From positions 33,316,204 through 33,380,203 of the forward strand of contig NC_041408.2 of NCBI RefSeq assembly GCF_900747795.2: DNA of 64,000 nucleotides, written 5' to 3'. Both the position numbers and the translations under genes were made by a program. Of this stretch, positions 9,358 through 20,946 are shown one piece after another. Positions within the stretch are counted from its first letter, which is position 1. The number at the start of each line of letters is the position of its first letter. Below the pieces are notes generated by a model. It had not been told where the DNA came from. It ran no database searches and worked only from the letters and a program-made list of their open reading frames with translations. The DNA is from Erpetoichthys calabaricus. Lineage: Eukaryota; Chordata; Cladistia; Polypteriformes; Polypteridae.

Positions 9358-9362
<5 letters not shown>
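7686..9362 (+). mobile_element. Penelope-like element, 5'-truncated, with inverted end repeat
   Basis: The body codes for reverse transcriptase plus GIY-YIG endonuclease (7798-9123), followed by a C-rich 3' flank with CTGATGA at 9266-9272 and GAAA at 9291-9294. The left end (7686-7794) is the reverse complement of the 3' terminal segment (9299-9362, and further into the extension seen in the 3536-4083 copy). Inverted terminal copies joined to a truncated body are a known outcome of Penelope-like insertion. A long TA microsatellite follows. Confidence 0.85.
7798..9123 (+). CDS. Penelope-like RT/GIY-YIG polyprotein, N-terminally truncated
   Basis: Open for 441 codons and not begun by an ATG (first codon TTG, frame entering from the inverted repeat), so the protein's N-terminal third is missing. 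RT landmarks: SFDVISLYTMIPI (residue 43 on, first catalytic Asp), GMPMGSPLSG (107-116), RYVDDTFVIL (141-150, catalytic DD). The linker is Cys/His-rich. The GIY-YIG nuclease starts near residue 342 with VYSIPC..AVYIGQ and continues with TRVQEHRNAV. In this family the RT copies element RNA primed at a nuclease-cut target. The reading frame stays open to YANLRGTYKQ. Without the N-terminus it is unlikely to be active. Confidence 0.85.
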   Translation: MSKRLFQLLKHLTDDSDYSVNSAESALQRLNDVSIAEDEIMVSFDVISLYTMIPIQLATETLLMELDSDPTIETRTKLSSKDLMHLISLCQKTHFHFNSKYYTQKEGMPMGSPLSGLLAELVMQRFENIALSQITPKIWIRYVDDTFVILRKNQLNEFFNHINTIFPAIQFTMEKENNRHINFLDIYIKRNSDATLTTSVYRKQCHADKILHFASNHPVSHKRSCVKTLFKRVHTHCNTKETKINERRCLFQLFTSNGYSKSFINRSLHNRRQRNQHTIDVNQNPHPTWHSLPYHHNVSEGTARTLTKWGIKIAHKPNNNLHMVLFNAKNKKSTAETRNAVYSIPCNSFSAVYIGQMSKKISTRVQEHRNAVRRKDALSLIYAHTKSTGHTFNWDNVKVKFKASTKSARELAESWLSDENAINRHLDINPAYANLRGTYKQ

Positions 9363-9408
<46 letters not shown>

Positions 9409-9430
9409 TATATATATACATATATATACA
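9361..9430. repeat. (TA)n microsatellite
   Basis: Almost pure TA dinucleotides with short TACACA interruptions, at the 3' end of the Penelope-like copy. Such elements often end in or prefer simple repeats. Confidence 0.9.
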
Positions 9431-9434
9431 TACA

Positions 9435-9623
9435 CAGTGGTGGAGAAAAAGTAAGTTTACAGTTGTTTATATGGAAAAAGACATGCAGGTTATGATTATT
9501 ACAATAGCTTTATTATCTTCATTAACTCAGAAGAATGACACAATGGCACAGTACACTTAGGCTCAAACTCATAACTGCTGGCCTCACGTAATCACAACTG
9601 TAGACCTACTGTTGCCCGCCCTG
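9435..9623. mobile_element. MITE with TIRs, copy 1 (Tc1/mariner-type)
   Basis: Ends cagtggtggagaaaaagtaa and, on the other strand, cagggcgggcaacagtaggt form inverted repeats; TA follows the right end. The interior matches 52032-52237, including gacatgcaggttatg and ttattacaata. About 190 bp, non-coding. Confidence 0.7.
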
Positions 9624-9769
9624 TAGATGTGTGTGCAGACACTAGATAGATAGTCTAACCTTGTGCCTTACATCTGAGCTTAACTGTGCAGCAGTGCACT
9701 CTTAGTCACACATCAGGTCTACATTACATCCCAAAATCTCTCACTCCAAAGCAAAAGACGCACTACATA

Positions 9770-10350
9770 AAATTGTGGAAATGTTCATCCAGGAACTTCA
9801 CCAAACTCTGTGAAATGAAACAGGAACTGAACTAGTTTTGTCTGGATTATAATGGTGTAATGGTCTTTTAACTGTCCATGACAGCTAGGAAAATGTCTGC
9901 GAACGGTGCTGGACTGATTATTGTGACCTAAGCTGTGAGGCAGCAGTGCTAACCACTGCACCACTGTGTCTTCTTGAGATAAAATGAATAGAATTAAATA
10001 CCAAAACAGTAACACAGGGTGGCACGGTGGCACAGAGGTAGCGCTGCTGCCTTGCAGTTAGGAAACCCGAGTTCGCTTCCCGGGTCCTCCCTGCATGGAG
10101 TTTGCATGTTCTCCCCGTATCTGCGTGGGTTTCCTTCCACCGTCCAAAGACATGCAGGTTAGGTGCATTGGCGATCCGAAATTGTGCTTGGTGTGTGTCC
10201 TACGGTGGGCTGGCACCCTGCCCGAGATTTGTTTCCCGCCTTGCGCCCTGTGTTGACTGGGATCGGCTCCAGCAGACCCCTGTGACCCTGTAGTTAGGAC
10301 ATAGCGGGTTGGATGGAAAACAGTAACATTTCTTGCAGACAGCAGTAAGC
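9770..10350 (+). repeat. Unclassified interspersed repeat, copy 2, interrupted by SINE
   Basis: Outer parts 9770-10002 and 10317-10350 match the repeat at 50-290. The interruption is a SINE with a 12-bp target duplication. Confidence 0.6.
10015..10316 (+). mobile_element. tRNA-derived SINE, family A, full-length
   Basis: Head ggtggcacggtggcacagag with B-box-like gagttcgcttccc, body with acatgcaggttaggtgcatt, tail cgggttggatgga. Target duplication aaaacagtaaca at 10003-10014 and 10317-10328. The copy at 50-290 shows the unoccupied site. Confidence 0.85.
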
Positions 10351-11710
10351 ATGAATTCACAAATGGCTGCTCCCCACAGATTTGATCTTATGTATCTGCG
10401 TCTCACAAGTCAAACAGTCCAGTTGTTTTTTTTCCCCTGATGCTTTTGCTCACTCGCTGCCACTGCTACCAAATAAGCACAACAATAAAACATGTGGATT
10501 CTTCACTCCTTACTGCTTGCATCAACAGCATAGCGCTCTGGGTAATATTTTTAAACTGGGGTAACACACAGGTCACATACAAGTCCATAGAAAAAGACAT
10601 TACCTTTAAGTCACAGACACATTTTCAGTTGCCTTCTACGTGGTGGGTGCTTTGTGTTTCAATGTATTCACAACTTTTCCACTAAATGTAGCCCATTACT
10701 AGCATCAGCGTTATATACTTGAAGAGCTGTCCCTACCCACTCTGGCTGCTACAGCTCTGTGATATCATGCTAGCCTTGCCAGCCAGATGGTGAATTTCCA
10801 GGAAAACATTTGGCAAACAAGGTTTCCGTCGATTGTAGCATATTTGCCACGAAAAACACTTTGGCGATCAACACTACTGGCAAGAAATCACTCAGGGCCC
10901 TGAACTTCTCCTTTTCACATCTTCACATGGAGAAGCTGGCTATGAACTTTGGGGTCTCTGAGTCAGTCAGCAGCAGCTTATCCATTTGAGCTAACAGGAA
11001 CCACTTTTGCAAAACTGAGCAAGTGGACATCTGAGTCTGCCGCAAATGAAAAGGTCCGTTAGACAGCAGCACTCTCAGCCTTGCTGCCCCTCACTACAGT
11101 ACCAAACACACAGCAGCAGGAGTGGCACCATCCAGCTTACCAGTCAAAATATATAAATGCAGCACTGTAATAACTTTGGATAATAATTCCGCTGAGACTC
11201 TGTAATGAAGTCTGCATAAAACATGCAATGGCGCACGTGTAAACTGAAGTACCAGCCTACTAGGGTGCTCTCTCTGTGCAGCTTCTTTACACAGCATCAT
11301 CGGTAACTGTCGTTGGTATTGTTTGTTCTGTAGAACGCAAAGTTATTGTCCATGATTGCTTACTGATTTCACACATACTTTTGTTAGATGAATAGTTTTT
11401 TAGAAATGAATAAATACAATTTGCCAAGTATATCAAAGCAATATCTTTAAAATCTAAAATGCAAATTATAAACAGGGTAGAAGAACGAGAAAAGAAATGC
11501 CTCTTAGCAGAATTCATAGGGTTAGCCATGAAATGAGGGGGTGTGGATGAAGCAGCGTGTTGAGTCACATTGAAGGATCAGGGAGTCAGCAGTGGCATCG
11601 TAGAGTGGCCAAGAAAGGAGACAGCAGGTGGCATAGATACCCACACAATACCCACACAAACCAGCAGTCTCCACTCCCCCATGCATTATTATTAAACTTA
11701 TCCATATTCC
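10351..11710. other. Unassigned interval
   Basis: No exon-like open frame, transposon motif, terminal repeat or tRNA-like promoter that I can recognise. Open frames here are short and lack family resemblance. Confidence 0.5.
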
Positions 11711-11723
11711 GTATATGTTAAAT

Positions 11724-11846
11724 TCATCCATTTTCCAACCCGCTGAATCCGAACACAGGGTCACGGGGGTCTGCTGGAGCCAATCCCAGCCAACACAGGG
11801 CACAAGGCAGGGAACCAATCCTGGGCAGGGTGCCAACCCACCGCAG
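11724..11846 (-). mobile_element. SINE family A, 5'-truncated
   Basis: Minus-strand tail half (cgctgaatccgaacacaggg on the plus strand). Flanked by the 13-bp duplication gtatatgttaaat at 11711-11723 and 11847-11859, so the truncation occurred at insertion. Confidence 0.85.
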
Positions 11847-11859
11847 GTATATGTTAAAT

Positions 11860-12639
11860 CTCCCACCAGTAATGACGTTTCTTATAACAAATAAAAATCG
11901 CTAAATACGTCTAACTTTGTTTACTGAGATGCTACTGTACATGCAATAAAGAAGCAGGTGGATGGGGTGGGAAGTGAAGAGGGGAAAATGAATACATGGA
12001 GTTTTATTGGTACCTTAGGAAGGTGGGAATGGGAGGTGATTTTGCTGTGTCCTTCTTCCAGATTGTCCAGGATGGAGTAGTCAATATGCAGGCTGTAAGA
12101 TGAATGTGCAACAACCCTGGATCTATATCCTGTCCCGTTTTTAACTCAATTCCCAGCATGCCAATCAGAATCCTTCACACATCGCATGGGTCATCATGTC
12201 TTCTGGGTTTCCTCCTGTGTGTGGGTGCCAAGTGGTGTGGTAGGCTGCTCCTGACAACATAATCGCTTAGTTCCTTGTTCCTGGGCATTCCACAGAGCCT
12301 ACCCAATAGGTCTTTCTCTAAATCTGTTTCTTCCTGCAAGATGCACTATGGAGAATGTTCTGCATAGATTCTTGTCAGGAATGACTGCCCTAGGAGGCAA
12401 ACCCCAGTCCTTGAGGCTGTTAGTAAAGCTGCTGGAAGACACATTCTCACAAATGATTTCCGCAGTTGTGACAGGAATTGTTCAAACATGTTTCATAGAG
12501 TCCTTGGTTGTGATTTGTTTTTTTGATAGACTTTGGCTTCCACGGGCCTAGTTAAGTCCCTACAAAGTTGATGACATTGGGGTAGAACCAAGGAATATCC
12601 TAGTTGAAAGTGCAGGACCAGACACTCTAGTCCCAGCCA
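11860..12639. other. Unassigned interval
   Basis: No gene or known repeat recognised. It may include the unrecognised 3' flank of the LINE that begins to its right. Confidence 0.4.
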
Positions 12640-14440
12640 AGCCTCTCCTAGATGTTTAGTTACTTACGCCTCCTACTTCTTCTGGGGCATGGCCCACCAA
12701 GACGAACCCTCCAGGCACCTCGGTCCTGTGATCCAATTTAAGACTTGATACTGCTTGCTGGTTTCTGGAGCAATCTGCTTCTATAGAGTCATTCGAGGAC
12801 TTCATTCTCCACTGGCAACCATTTGGTGTTCTGCTACAGGTCTTTGGCAGCTGTTCATGAATATCTGTGTTTTCTTCATGGTTGTCCCTATTGTCCTTCA
12901 TGTTTCATTTTGTATTGTAGAAATGACTTAATGATGATTTTAATGACTTTAATGATGACTTAACTGACTTAATCCTGACCTTAATTTTAACAGTAGTTCT
13001 TTAGAGTTCCGGTTATAAAAAAGTTGTCCTTGCTTTTTCAGTTGTTGACTTTACATCTGCGTTGATTCCATCCTACTTGTTGATGACACTTCCAAGGTAA
13101 GTTAAGACTTCTACTTCTTCCCATCCTTCTCCTTCAAGGGTGACAGGGTCCATGCTGGTTGCAGTTGCCTTCAGGATCTTAGGTATTTTCTTTATTCATT
13201 TGAAGACCAACACCCTTTGAGGTGTTCGTGATGTTGTGTGTCTTCTTCTGCATCTGCTGGTGGGTGTGGGACAGTAGGGCGAAGTCATCAGCAAAGTCTA
13301 GATCCTTGAGTTGTGTAATGGGAGTCCATTGGATTCCGGTCCTTTACTAGGCTGTGAACATAAACCTTCATTATCCAGTCAGCAGTAGAGAAACAGTAAG
13401 ATAAAGCACCTCTGATGAACTTCAGTCTTCACTCGGAAGGCATCTGTAAGCTGACCTCCATGGACTGCTCTGCATGCAGTCCTTTCATATGAGCTCTTGA
13501 TGATGCTGAGAAGCTTGGTTGGCATGCCATAATTCTGGAGAAGTTTCCAGAAGGTTTCCCTGTCCACACAGTCAAAGGCTTTCTTATGGTCAATGAAGTT
13601 GACATACAGAAAACAGTTACAATCCATAGACCATGCAACAATGATAGGCAGTGTTGCAATCTGATTTTTGCAGGATCTGGCTTGTGCGTTGTGTAGTTGC
13701 TTATCGATCTGGTTCTTCATTCTGTTCAGAAAGATCCTACTGAACACCTTCCTTGGCACAGACAAGGGAGTTATCCCTCTGTAGTCTTCATGGTTGCTGG
13801 GGTCACCTTTTTTTGAGGATTTTGATAAGACACCCTTCTTTCCAATCCACTGGTACGCTATCTTCCTCACAGATTTTCTCAAACAGTGGGTACAGCATCC
13901 TTATGGTATGTTCTATATCTGCGGGAATGTAATATGGTCCTGCTGCCTTGCAATTCCTCAGCAGTTCAATCGCTGTCCGAATTTCTTGTCTGTTGGGTTT
14001 GCAGGGCAGATCTTGTAGTGCTGATGCTAAGTCAATGGGTTTAATGGCCTTGGTCTATTTAGTAGTTCTGTAAAATATTACCTTCATTTATTCTGTTTTT
14101 TTCTCCCATGATTGGTTTCCCTTCTTTGCTTTTCACTGGTCTATCACTCTTGTTGAACTTTCCCGACAGCTTCTTTGTAGTATCATACAGATCTTTCATG
14201 TGCTGTCTGCTACCTCGTCTATGTCTTCTGCCAGTTCTTCCATGTATTGTTGTCTGTCAGCTCTGATATGTTTCTTAACAGTTTGGTTTGTTTTTGTGTT
14301 TCATTCTTTTCCCTTTGCTTTCTCTGCTCTGCTCCACTCTAAGACTAGATGTATCCTTCTTAAAGGTTTAGTTCCACTGAATTTGCATCACCTCAGGCAG
14401 CCTGGCAGCAAACTTAAAAGACAGGCTTTCTGGACTGTAC
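12640..14440 (-). mobile_element. Non-LTR retrotransposon (LINE) fragment, RT to C-terminus
   Basis: Minus-strand translation shows, in order: a DLYDTTKKLSGKF segment near 14190, IELLRNCKAAGPYYIPADIE near 13950, YRGITPLSVPRKVFSRIF near 13760, FIDHKKAFDCVDRETFWKLL near 13570, VHGGQLTDAFRVKTEVHQRC near 13430, LDFADDFALLSHTHQQMQKK near 13280, and LEGEGWEEVEVLTYLGSVIN near 13120. These are RT motifs 0-7 and the region after them. The frame is broken in several places and the endonuclease domain is absent. The type resembles an apurinic-endonuclease LINE common in fish; clade not settled. Confidence 0.8.
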
Positions 14441-15042
14441 AGGCACAAAAATGGGACTCACATATTTAAATATGAAAAGCTCAAAATGGCCACAGAATAG
14501 AAAGGAAACTGTAACATGTCTGTTCTAAACTCAAAACCAAACAAACTTCCTTTATATTTAATGATTTGTTTTAAAAGATTTCAAAAATGAAAGGCAAAAC
14601 CTAAAGCAATCTAATCCCAGAGTGTCAAAACAGAAGACAGGACATTTAAGGCAAAGCAGGGGTCAAATCCAGTAAATTAAAAAAAGCACTAAACCATTAA
14701 CAGGAATTGAAAACACAAAAACAATTGTGCTAGCAAAGGAGAGAATGAAGACAGAACTGAGTGTCATTATGAACAATGCTGCACATCCTCTTGCTGACGC
14801 ACTAACACTGAGGACTTTCCGCCAACAAATCATTCAGCAGAAGTGTGTCAAGAAATGTCATTGGGGCTCATTTTTACCAACAGTAATACGTCTGTATAAG
14901 GCCTAACTGGGACAGCCAAGTCTGAAATTTTCTTTCTTCTTAATTTTCTTGCTTTATAGCTATTCTGGTGTGAGTTCAGACCAAAGTATGTGTGTATATT
15001 TATTTATTTACTTATCTACCTATTTATTTTGTAAAGTAAGTC
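14441..15042. other. Unassigned interval
   Basis: AT-rich sequence with no recognisable gene or repeat family. Confidence 0.5.

Positions 15043-15128
<86 letters not shown>
15043..15128. repeat. (GATA)n microsatellite
   Basis: About 21 uninterrupted gata tetramers, followed by imperfect ggacggatggac and an inverted atctatctatc. Confidence 0.95.
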
Positions 15129-15239
15129 GACGGATGGACGATCTATCTATCCCATCAATTGAATCTAGAAATTGTAGCCTTTGTAGTGGTGCACGGTCAA
15201 TTACGAAAGTAAACCTTCAGTCTAATGGGTGCTACAAGA

Positions 15240-16630
15240 GTGATTTGATGGCTCATTTTATCTCCAATGCATTCTCTGGACAACAATTTTACGACTCATA
15301 CACATAATGGTGTTTTACTTATAATCGAAAACCTGAGGTAACAAAGCTCAACTCATACTTGGCTGGCATCTTTTTGCAGGATAAAATTCTTGGTAAAGTC
15401 CAGGTTTCACAGAAGAAGGAACATCTTTTGAAGTTGTAAAAGTTTTTTCTCAAGCACCTGTCTGGACAATATTGTGATTTTTACAGCCTTCTGTTAAATC
15501 TGTTAAAGGGGTAGCCTGATCGGAGAAATTGGGAATGCTTTATATAGAATAACCTGCCAACCCAAAGAAAACACATTACCTACTTCTTTGCTTCTGGATG
15601 AAAATACATAAGTACCTCGCCAATCTTCATTTGAGGTTTGATAAGCCTCTTACCCATGGAATAACAATACAGTTGTTGGTAAAAATGACATCTTCGAGGT
15701 ATGCATCCAGATACTCAAAATGAGGGTAGAATATTCAATCCATCACATGTTAAACATGTCATGGGGCCCCATAAACCCCAAATAGGAGCCCTACAAATTC
15801 AAGCAAATCATCCAGGGTGGAGAATGCAGTTTTCTCACAGCTAGATACCTCAAGAGGCACCTACGTATAACAGATCTAAAGCAGAGATGTGTGTCGCTTG
15901 ACCAGCTTTTCTAATATCTCATCTACACTGGGCATCGGGTAGGAATCAAATTTAGAAACGTTTTCAAACATCTAAAATCTATACACAACTGTATGGTTCA
16001 GCTGGGTTTCGAGACCAATGCAAATGGATTACACCATATACACTTCCTTTCTAGCTTCAGAAATTCTATATGGGTGCATTTGTACTTTAACAACAGAAAA
16101 GACATCCCTGTTCTTTTGTATTAGAGAAATCAATTCACTTTTATGTGTGTCAGTTCTATCATCCCCAATGAAAACGTCAGAGGCATCAAAACTGTGACTG
16201 CTGTAACAAGCATCTCCTCTTGGGTCATGCCATTCTTTTAAAAGATTAACATGTAGGATCTGAACCAGCTTGCAATGTTCAGGTATCCTGCCTTTGTAAT
16301 TTACAGGGTTCATTTGCTCCTCAACTATTCCTGGACCTTCTCATTTCGCTAAAAACTTAAGGGGATTAGTCAGAACACAAACAAGAATGTGATCGCCATT
16401 TGCAGAATTCACAGAGTTTACATTTTCTGTCATCGAGAGTTTTTTTGTTCGTGTTGCAAATGCCTTTTCACAAGTGAGAACAATTTAGGATTTTTTTTCT
16501 TGCAAAGAAATGACCCCATCTGCTAATTTAAACTTGCAATCATTTGTGTGACCATCCAGCCATTCATCTCTTAAAATGTCTAACAGATTGCAGAGCTCTC
16601 TGCCAAAAAGCAATTCAAACGAACTTCTAC
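15240..16630 (-). mobile_element. Ty3/Gypsy retrotransposon fossil (pol)
   Basis: Minus-strand translations show RT-like similarity around 15650-15790 (a degenerate catalytic YLDDV-type motif) and a segment at 16029-16313 with HVNLLKEWHD, typical of the region after integrase in fish Gypsy elements. Multiply broken and old. No LTRs identified at either end. Confidence 0.6.
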
Positions 16631-18046
16631 TTATAGATGCCTGTGGTGATTCTCTCTGCATACATTAGCAATGGTAACACAGTGTCCGAAGATGTCATGT
16701 TGGCTACAATGGGGGGTGGTGCCTGCGGGGTATGCTGGAAATTGTAGTCCTGTTGGAGAACCCTGCTGGGTGGCATCCAAGGGGAGCTGTAAGGGAGTAC
16801 TGTGCCAATTTGGAGGGTCTTCCACCTGACCTGAAAGTGCTTTCACAGTGCAATATTTGTCATGATTTGGTATGATTTTTGGGTCCTCAAAGGCTGCTGA
16901 TGTTTTTTCCATTGTTAGGTCCACTGCCAGTTTTGCTTGGACTGTGGCCTCTGAGGTCAGGACCCACGTGTGATCATAGCACAGGAAGTGCTCCCAGGTC
17001 CAGCACCTCACCTCCATAGGGAGTGGGAGTCAGGAGAAGGTGGACAACGTTTGCTGGGAAGTGTGAAAGGAGTGTAGAAGAGCAACACAACTTCGGTTCT
17101 GTTTGACTTGTGCTGAATATTTGCAGAGAAGCCTGTAAAAGGTATTTGTGAACTTGAAGCAGTTGTTATTGTAATTATAATATGTGCTACTGACCTAGAG
17201 CAGCAGCAAAGAGAGAGAAAAAAAATAAATAAATGAAGAAATGATCTGGGGAGTGAAGGACCAACTCTACTTCCCTACTAGACCACCACAAGCACAGAAG
17301 CACACCAGCGAAAGAAAATGTTGAGTTAAACGTGAATTGTTATCACGCAGTAAATAAGAGAGTATAGAAAAACAAACAATACTGCACTGCAGTACTTCCA
17401 CCCCTCCACACGAATCACCAAACACTCAACAAAATACACTACTAATACACAAATGTGAGAAAAGAATTAATGAACACCAGAGCCCTTTAAATACCAACTG
17501 TTACGCACCATCATTTACAGTACAGTCCGTTATTGCGAAGGATGTGCCGAGCCGTTCCTGGGAAACGTAATCACACACAGTCCCTTATGCTGGCCCGTCA
17601 GGTTCTCTCCCAAATAACTTCACCACATCCACAAGAAAAGGAAAATGATTCTTACTGAAATGAACCCGGGTTCACCTGACTGTTTCCGGCGAGTATTGTA
17701 GCTTTCCCTCTTGCTTTCTTTGGTGGCTGATTTCTTCGTCTGGTCTGGCGCTCTCTTACCTTCTTTCTGCCTTTCTCCCGCCACAGCTTTAAGTATCCTC
17801 CCCTTACAGTTTATTTGGCCCTCCAAGCCATGTGCTCTCTTCCCCATGAACCATTGGCTGGCATTACAAATCCAGCCATTCCACCATTATCAGGACCAGG
17901 GGAAGGCACAAACTGCCAACACCTCCACACACATACACATGACAACCATTATAATTTGAACCCACGGCTGTGTTGGTGAAGTTGTGTATGGGGTGCTGCT
18001 GTGCCCCCTAGTGGTCAAACTATATCATTCAATTCAAGGCCATTAG
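16631..18046. other. Unassigned interval
   Basis: Contains gggaattgtagtcc-like text near 16740 that resembles moderately repeated fish sequence, but I could not place it in a family. Open frames at 16631-17017 and 17620-17959 have no recognisable domains. Confidence 0.4.
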
Positions 18047-18047
18047 G

Positions 18048-18245
18048 GGATGGAGCCAATCCCAGTATCACTTTTCACCAGGCAGGAAACAACTCTGAAC
18101 AGGGCAACAGTCCGTCACTAATTTACACCAACTGAAATAAGCAGGAAACTGGAGTACCTGGAGGAAAAGACAAGCAGCAAAAAAACATGCAAACTCCACA
18201 CAGACAACACAAAGGCGTGGGGTTTGAGCACAGAATTTTGGCATC
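18048..18245 (-). mobile_element. SINE family A, old diverged copy
   Basis: Antisense match to ggagccaatcccag, gagtacctggaggaaa and acatgcaaactccacacaga of family A, with many substitutions. No clear target duplication. Confidence 0.65.
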
Positions 18246-18719
18246 TGTGATGAAGTAGTGATAATTACTGTATTATGGTGTCACCTAGGTTTGAGTGCAT
18301 TGAGACTCTTACCTGCACGTCTACCATAGGCAAGCGACAACAAAAGGAACGAACAGCAAGACCATATCGTTAATGTATCATCATACAACAGATAAACAGT
18401 AACACACATTGGCTGTGCCCAGGTACATTTAAATGGCTACTAAATGGGATAAAACTGTCCCAAAATCAGAGTGCCAATAGTTCTGAAATGGCATTTGCCA
18501 GAACAGATGCCAGCTCACCACAGAGAATTATAAGGCAAGCAGAGAGGGCAGCATTACTAAACACAATTTGTGAAAGTCTGGTGTAGTTGAAGTTTGCGCA
18601 CATTAGTTAAAGCATATAGGCCGTCTTCTCTCACAGGTCCTGCTTTTTTTTGTGTGTTTCAGAGGTTGCTACCACCTTTCTTTTCTACTGTTAGCCTCTC
18701 TAAGGCAGTGTGTGCCAGT

Positions 18720-19160
18720 AATAGTCGGAGGTTACTTCACTCCACTCTTTAGTGCTTAGAGGTGCCGAGTACATCAGTCACCATTGACTCCACTGTGCAC
18801 CTGTTGAACACAGATGAAGAAACATGGGCTCTCCTCTGACATCTTAGGATGAAAAGGCATTAGTGAGCCTCCTTGACGGTATATGACGTGTTGTGCCCAC
18901 TTCAGGTTGTCAGTGATAGTCACACCAAGACAGTTAAGCTGCAGAATCTCCACAGCATCATCCCTCACAATGTAGATGGCCGTGTGGTTTGCCTTCTGCT
19001 TCCTCAAGACTATGACCAGAATTTTTGGTTTGTTGATATTATGGGTAAGATTGTTGTGCTGGGTATGGTGAATGAACTGGACTGTACTAAAGGAGAGTGC
19101 ATTTAATTTGACATATTGAACATTGCTCACGTTTTAATTTGGCTGCTCTTCAGTGTTGCC
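18720..19160 (-). mobile_element. LINE RT C-terminal fragment
   Basis: Minus-strand peptide NKPKILVIVLRKQK and LNCLGVTITDNLKWAQHV match the conserved region just after the RT catalytic core (usual form KTKELVVDFRK and FKFLGVHI..L.W). The same LINE type supplies the fragments at 24640-26340. Confidence 0.65.
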
Positions 19161-19421
19161 TTGCTGGACAGTTTCTTGTATATTTGTAATGTTGTAGTAA
19201 TTTCCCTCGTGTGTATAAAAGGTGATTTTTAGAGAAAGCTGAGCTACTCAAGCACACACGCTAGGTTACAAAAGCATCAACCAGCTTGGACCTCAGAGAA
19301 GAGTTTGTCGTTTTCTTGAGCCCTTAATAAGAGGTAATGCCGCAAGGGACAGAATGCTAGATGCATAAGCCCCAAGTGATAAAGGGACCAGGAGCCATCA
19401 GGGATGAGGAAATAGACAAAC

Positions 19422-19520
<99 letters not shown>

Positions 19521-20130
19521 ACGAGGAGACAATGAGCTATTTAGGGTGCTGACTTTCAGAACCATCATGAATTAGGTGCACATACAACAGTGAAGATGCA
19601 GACAGCAATCCAAAGACTAAATGCCTGCTCTCCTGTCAACATATTTGCTCCATTCTATCATCAGGTGCAGAAGCCCAAGTTCCTTTCTCAGCTAGACCAA
19701 TCAGGGGCGAGGAGACGTCTTTAATAGCAGTGACCTGGGGGAAATATGAAGGGAAGGAAGCTATATCCAGCATGGATACAGCAGGGGCGCTAGTTCCCTT
19801 GTTGGAATGAGTTCTCTTGTAATTGCAGCATGTTACATAACCCGAAACTATATAGATATATTAAAAGGTGATACCTATCCCTTAGTGATACAGCGGTAAG
19901 AAATCACATAGGAGAAATAACTTAGCTTTCTTTAATGACGGTTTACGCGGCATAATAGACGAGGAAGCCATGACAAGACCTTTGGGTAGTGGGAGCCCGA
20001 TGTATAGAGTCTGCCATTTTTGTCGCTGCGCTGGAAGGATTTTCAGGATCGGATGACGTTATCTCCCATCCATCCGTCGGCTTCAAAGGTGTGCCGGGTT
20101 AATGTTCCAAGGATTTATATTCTTTCTCCA
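19161..20130. other. Interval with (TA)n microsatellite, otherwise unassigned
   Basis: A 90-bp TA tract interrupted by ATTTA lies at about 19425-19517. Nothing else recognisable. Confidence 0.6.
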
Positions 20131-20139
20131 TGTGCAGGC

Positions 20140-20531
20140 AGAGTGGTGACTCTGAGGCTAGGGATCTGCACTGCCAATTGGAAGGTTGCAGGTTCGAATC
20201 TCATAAAATGCCAAAAGGGACTCTGCTCTGTTGGGCCCCTTAGCAAGGCCCTTAACCTGCACTTGCTCCGTTCTGGGAATGACGTTAATCTGCATCCAGC
20301 CCTGCATGTAGGCCCTCCAACCTGCAAGGAAAAACCTGGGGGTTGGTGGAAGAATTGGCACACCAGCCACCATAAAAAACCTCACACTGTTCTACTAGTG
20401 TGGAGCTGAGATGTCACCCGTTGCATGTCTGCACTCGGGTCCTAATCTGGATCCTGAGTTGGTTTGTTGTGTGGTGGGTGCGGCAATGTCCTGTATCAGC
20501 CTCCTAACCTCTCTCTCTCTCTCTCTCTGTC
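20140..20531 (+). mobile_element. SINE family B, full-length
   Basis: Same head and tail as 909-1287. Flanked by tgtgcaggc at 20131-20139 and 20532-20540. The 3' end is a CT-rich run. Confidence 0.8.
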
Positions 20532-20765
20532 TGTGCAGGCCCGCACTTAGGTAAATCACGTCATTCCAAAACAAGGAAAAGAAGATCCAATGTCATGCTG
20601 ACTCTGACACACAGAAATAGTGCACTTTGCCCATTTTGCAGTTGTCTTTAATAATAATATATTTTATTTATACATGGCGCCTATCAGAGAACTCAAGGAC
20701 ACCAAACAAACAATACATAAATAAATAAATAAAAGACAATTATAAACAACTTAAAACATCAGAAA

Positions 20766-20899
20766 CTGTGGTGGGTTGGCACCCTGCCCGGGATTGGTTC
20801 CTGCCTTGTGCCCTGTGTTGGCTGGGATTGGCTCCAGCAGACCCCCGTGACCCTGTGTTCGGATTCAGCGGGTTGGAAAATGGATGGATGGATGGATGG
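20766..20899 (+). mobile_element. SINE family A, truncated, inside L2 3' UTR
   Basis: Tail half of family A ending in repeated GGATGGATGGA. Target duplication aaaacatcagaaa at 20753-20765 and 20900-20912, so it postdates the L2 copy. Confidence 0.85.
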
Positions 20900-20946
20900 A
20901 AAACATCAGAAAATCTAAAAATTAAAACCAAACAAAACCACTGTAA

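Noticed and set aside
16631-17017. 128-codon minus-strand frame
   Set aside because: No recognisable domain, no splice-site support, and the surrounding text looks repetitive.
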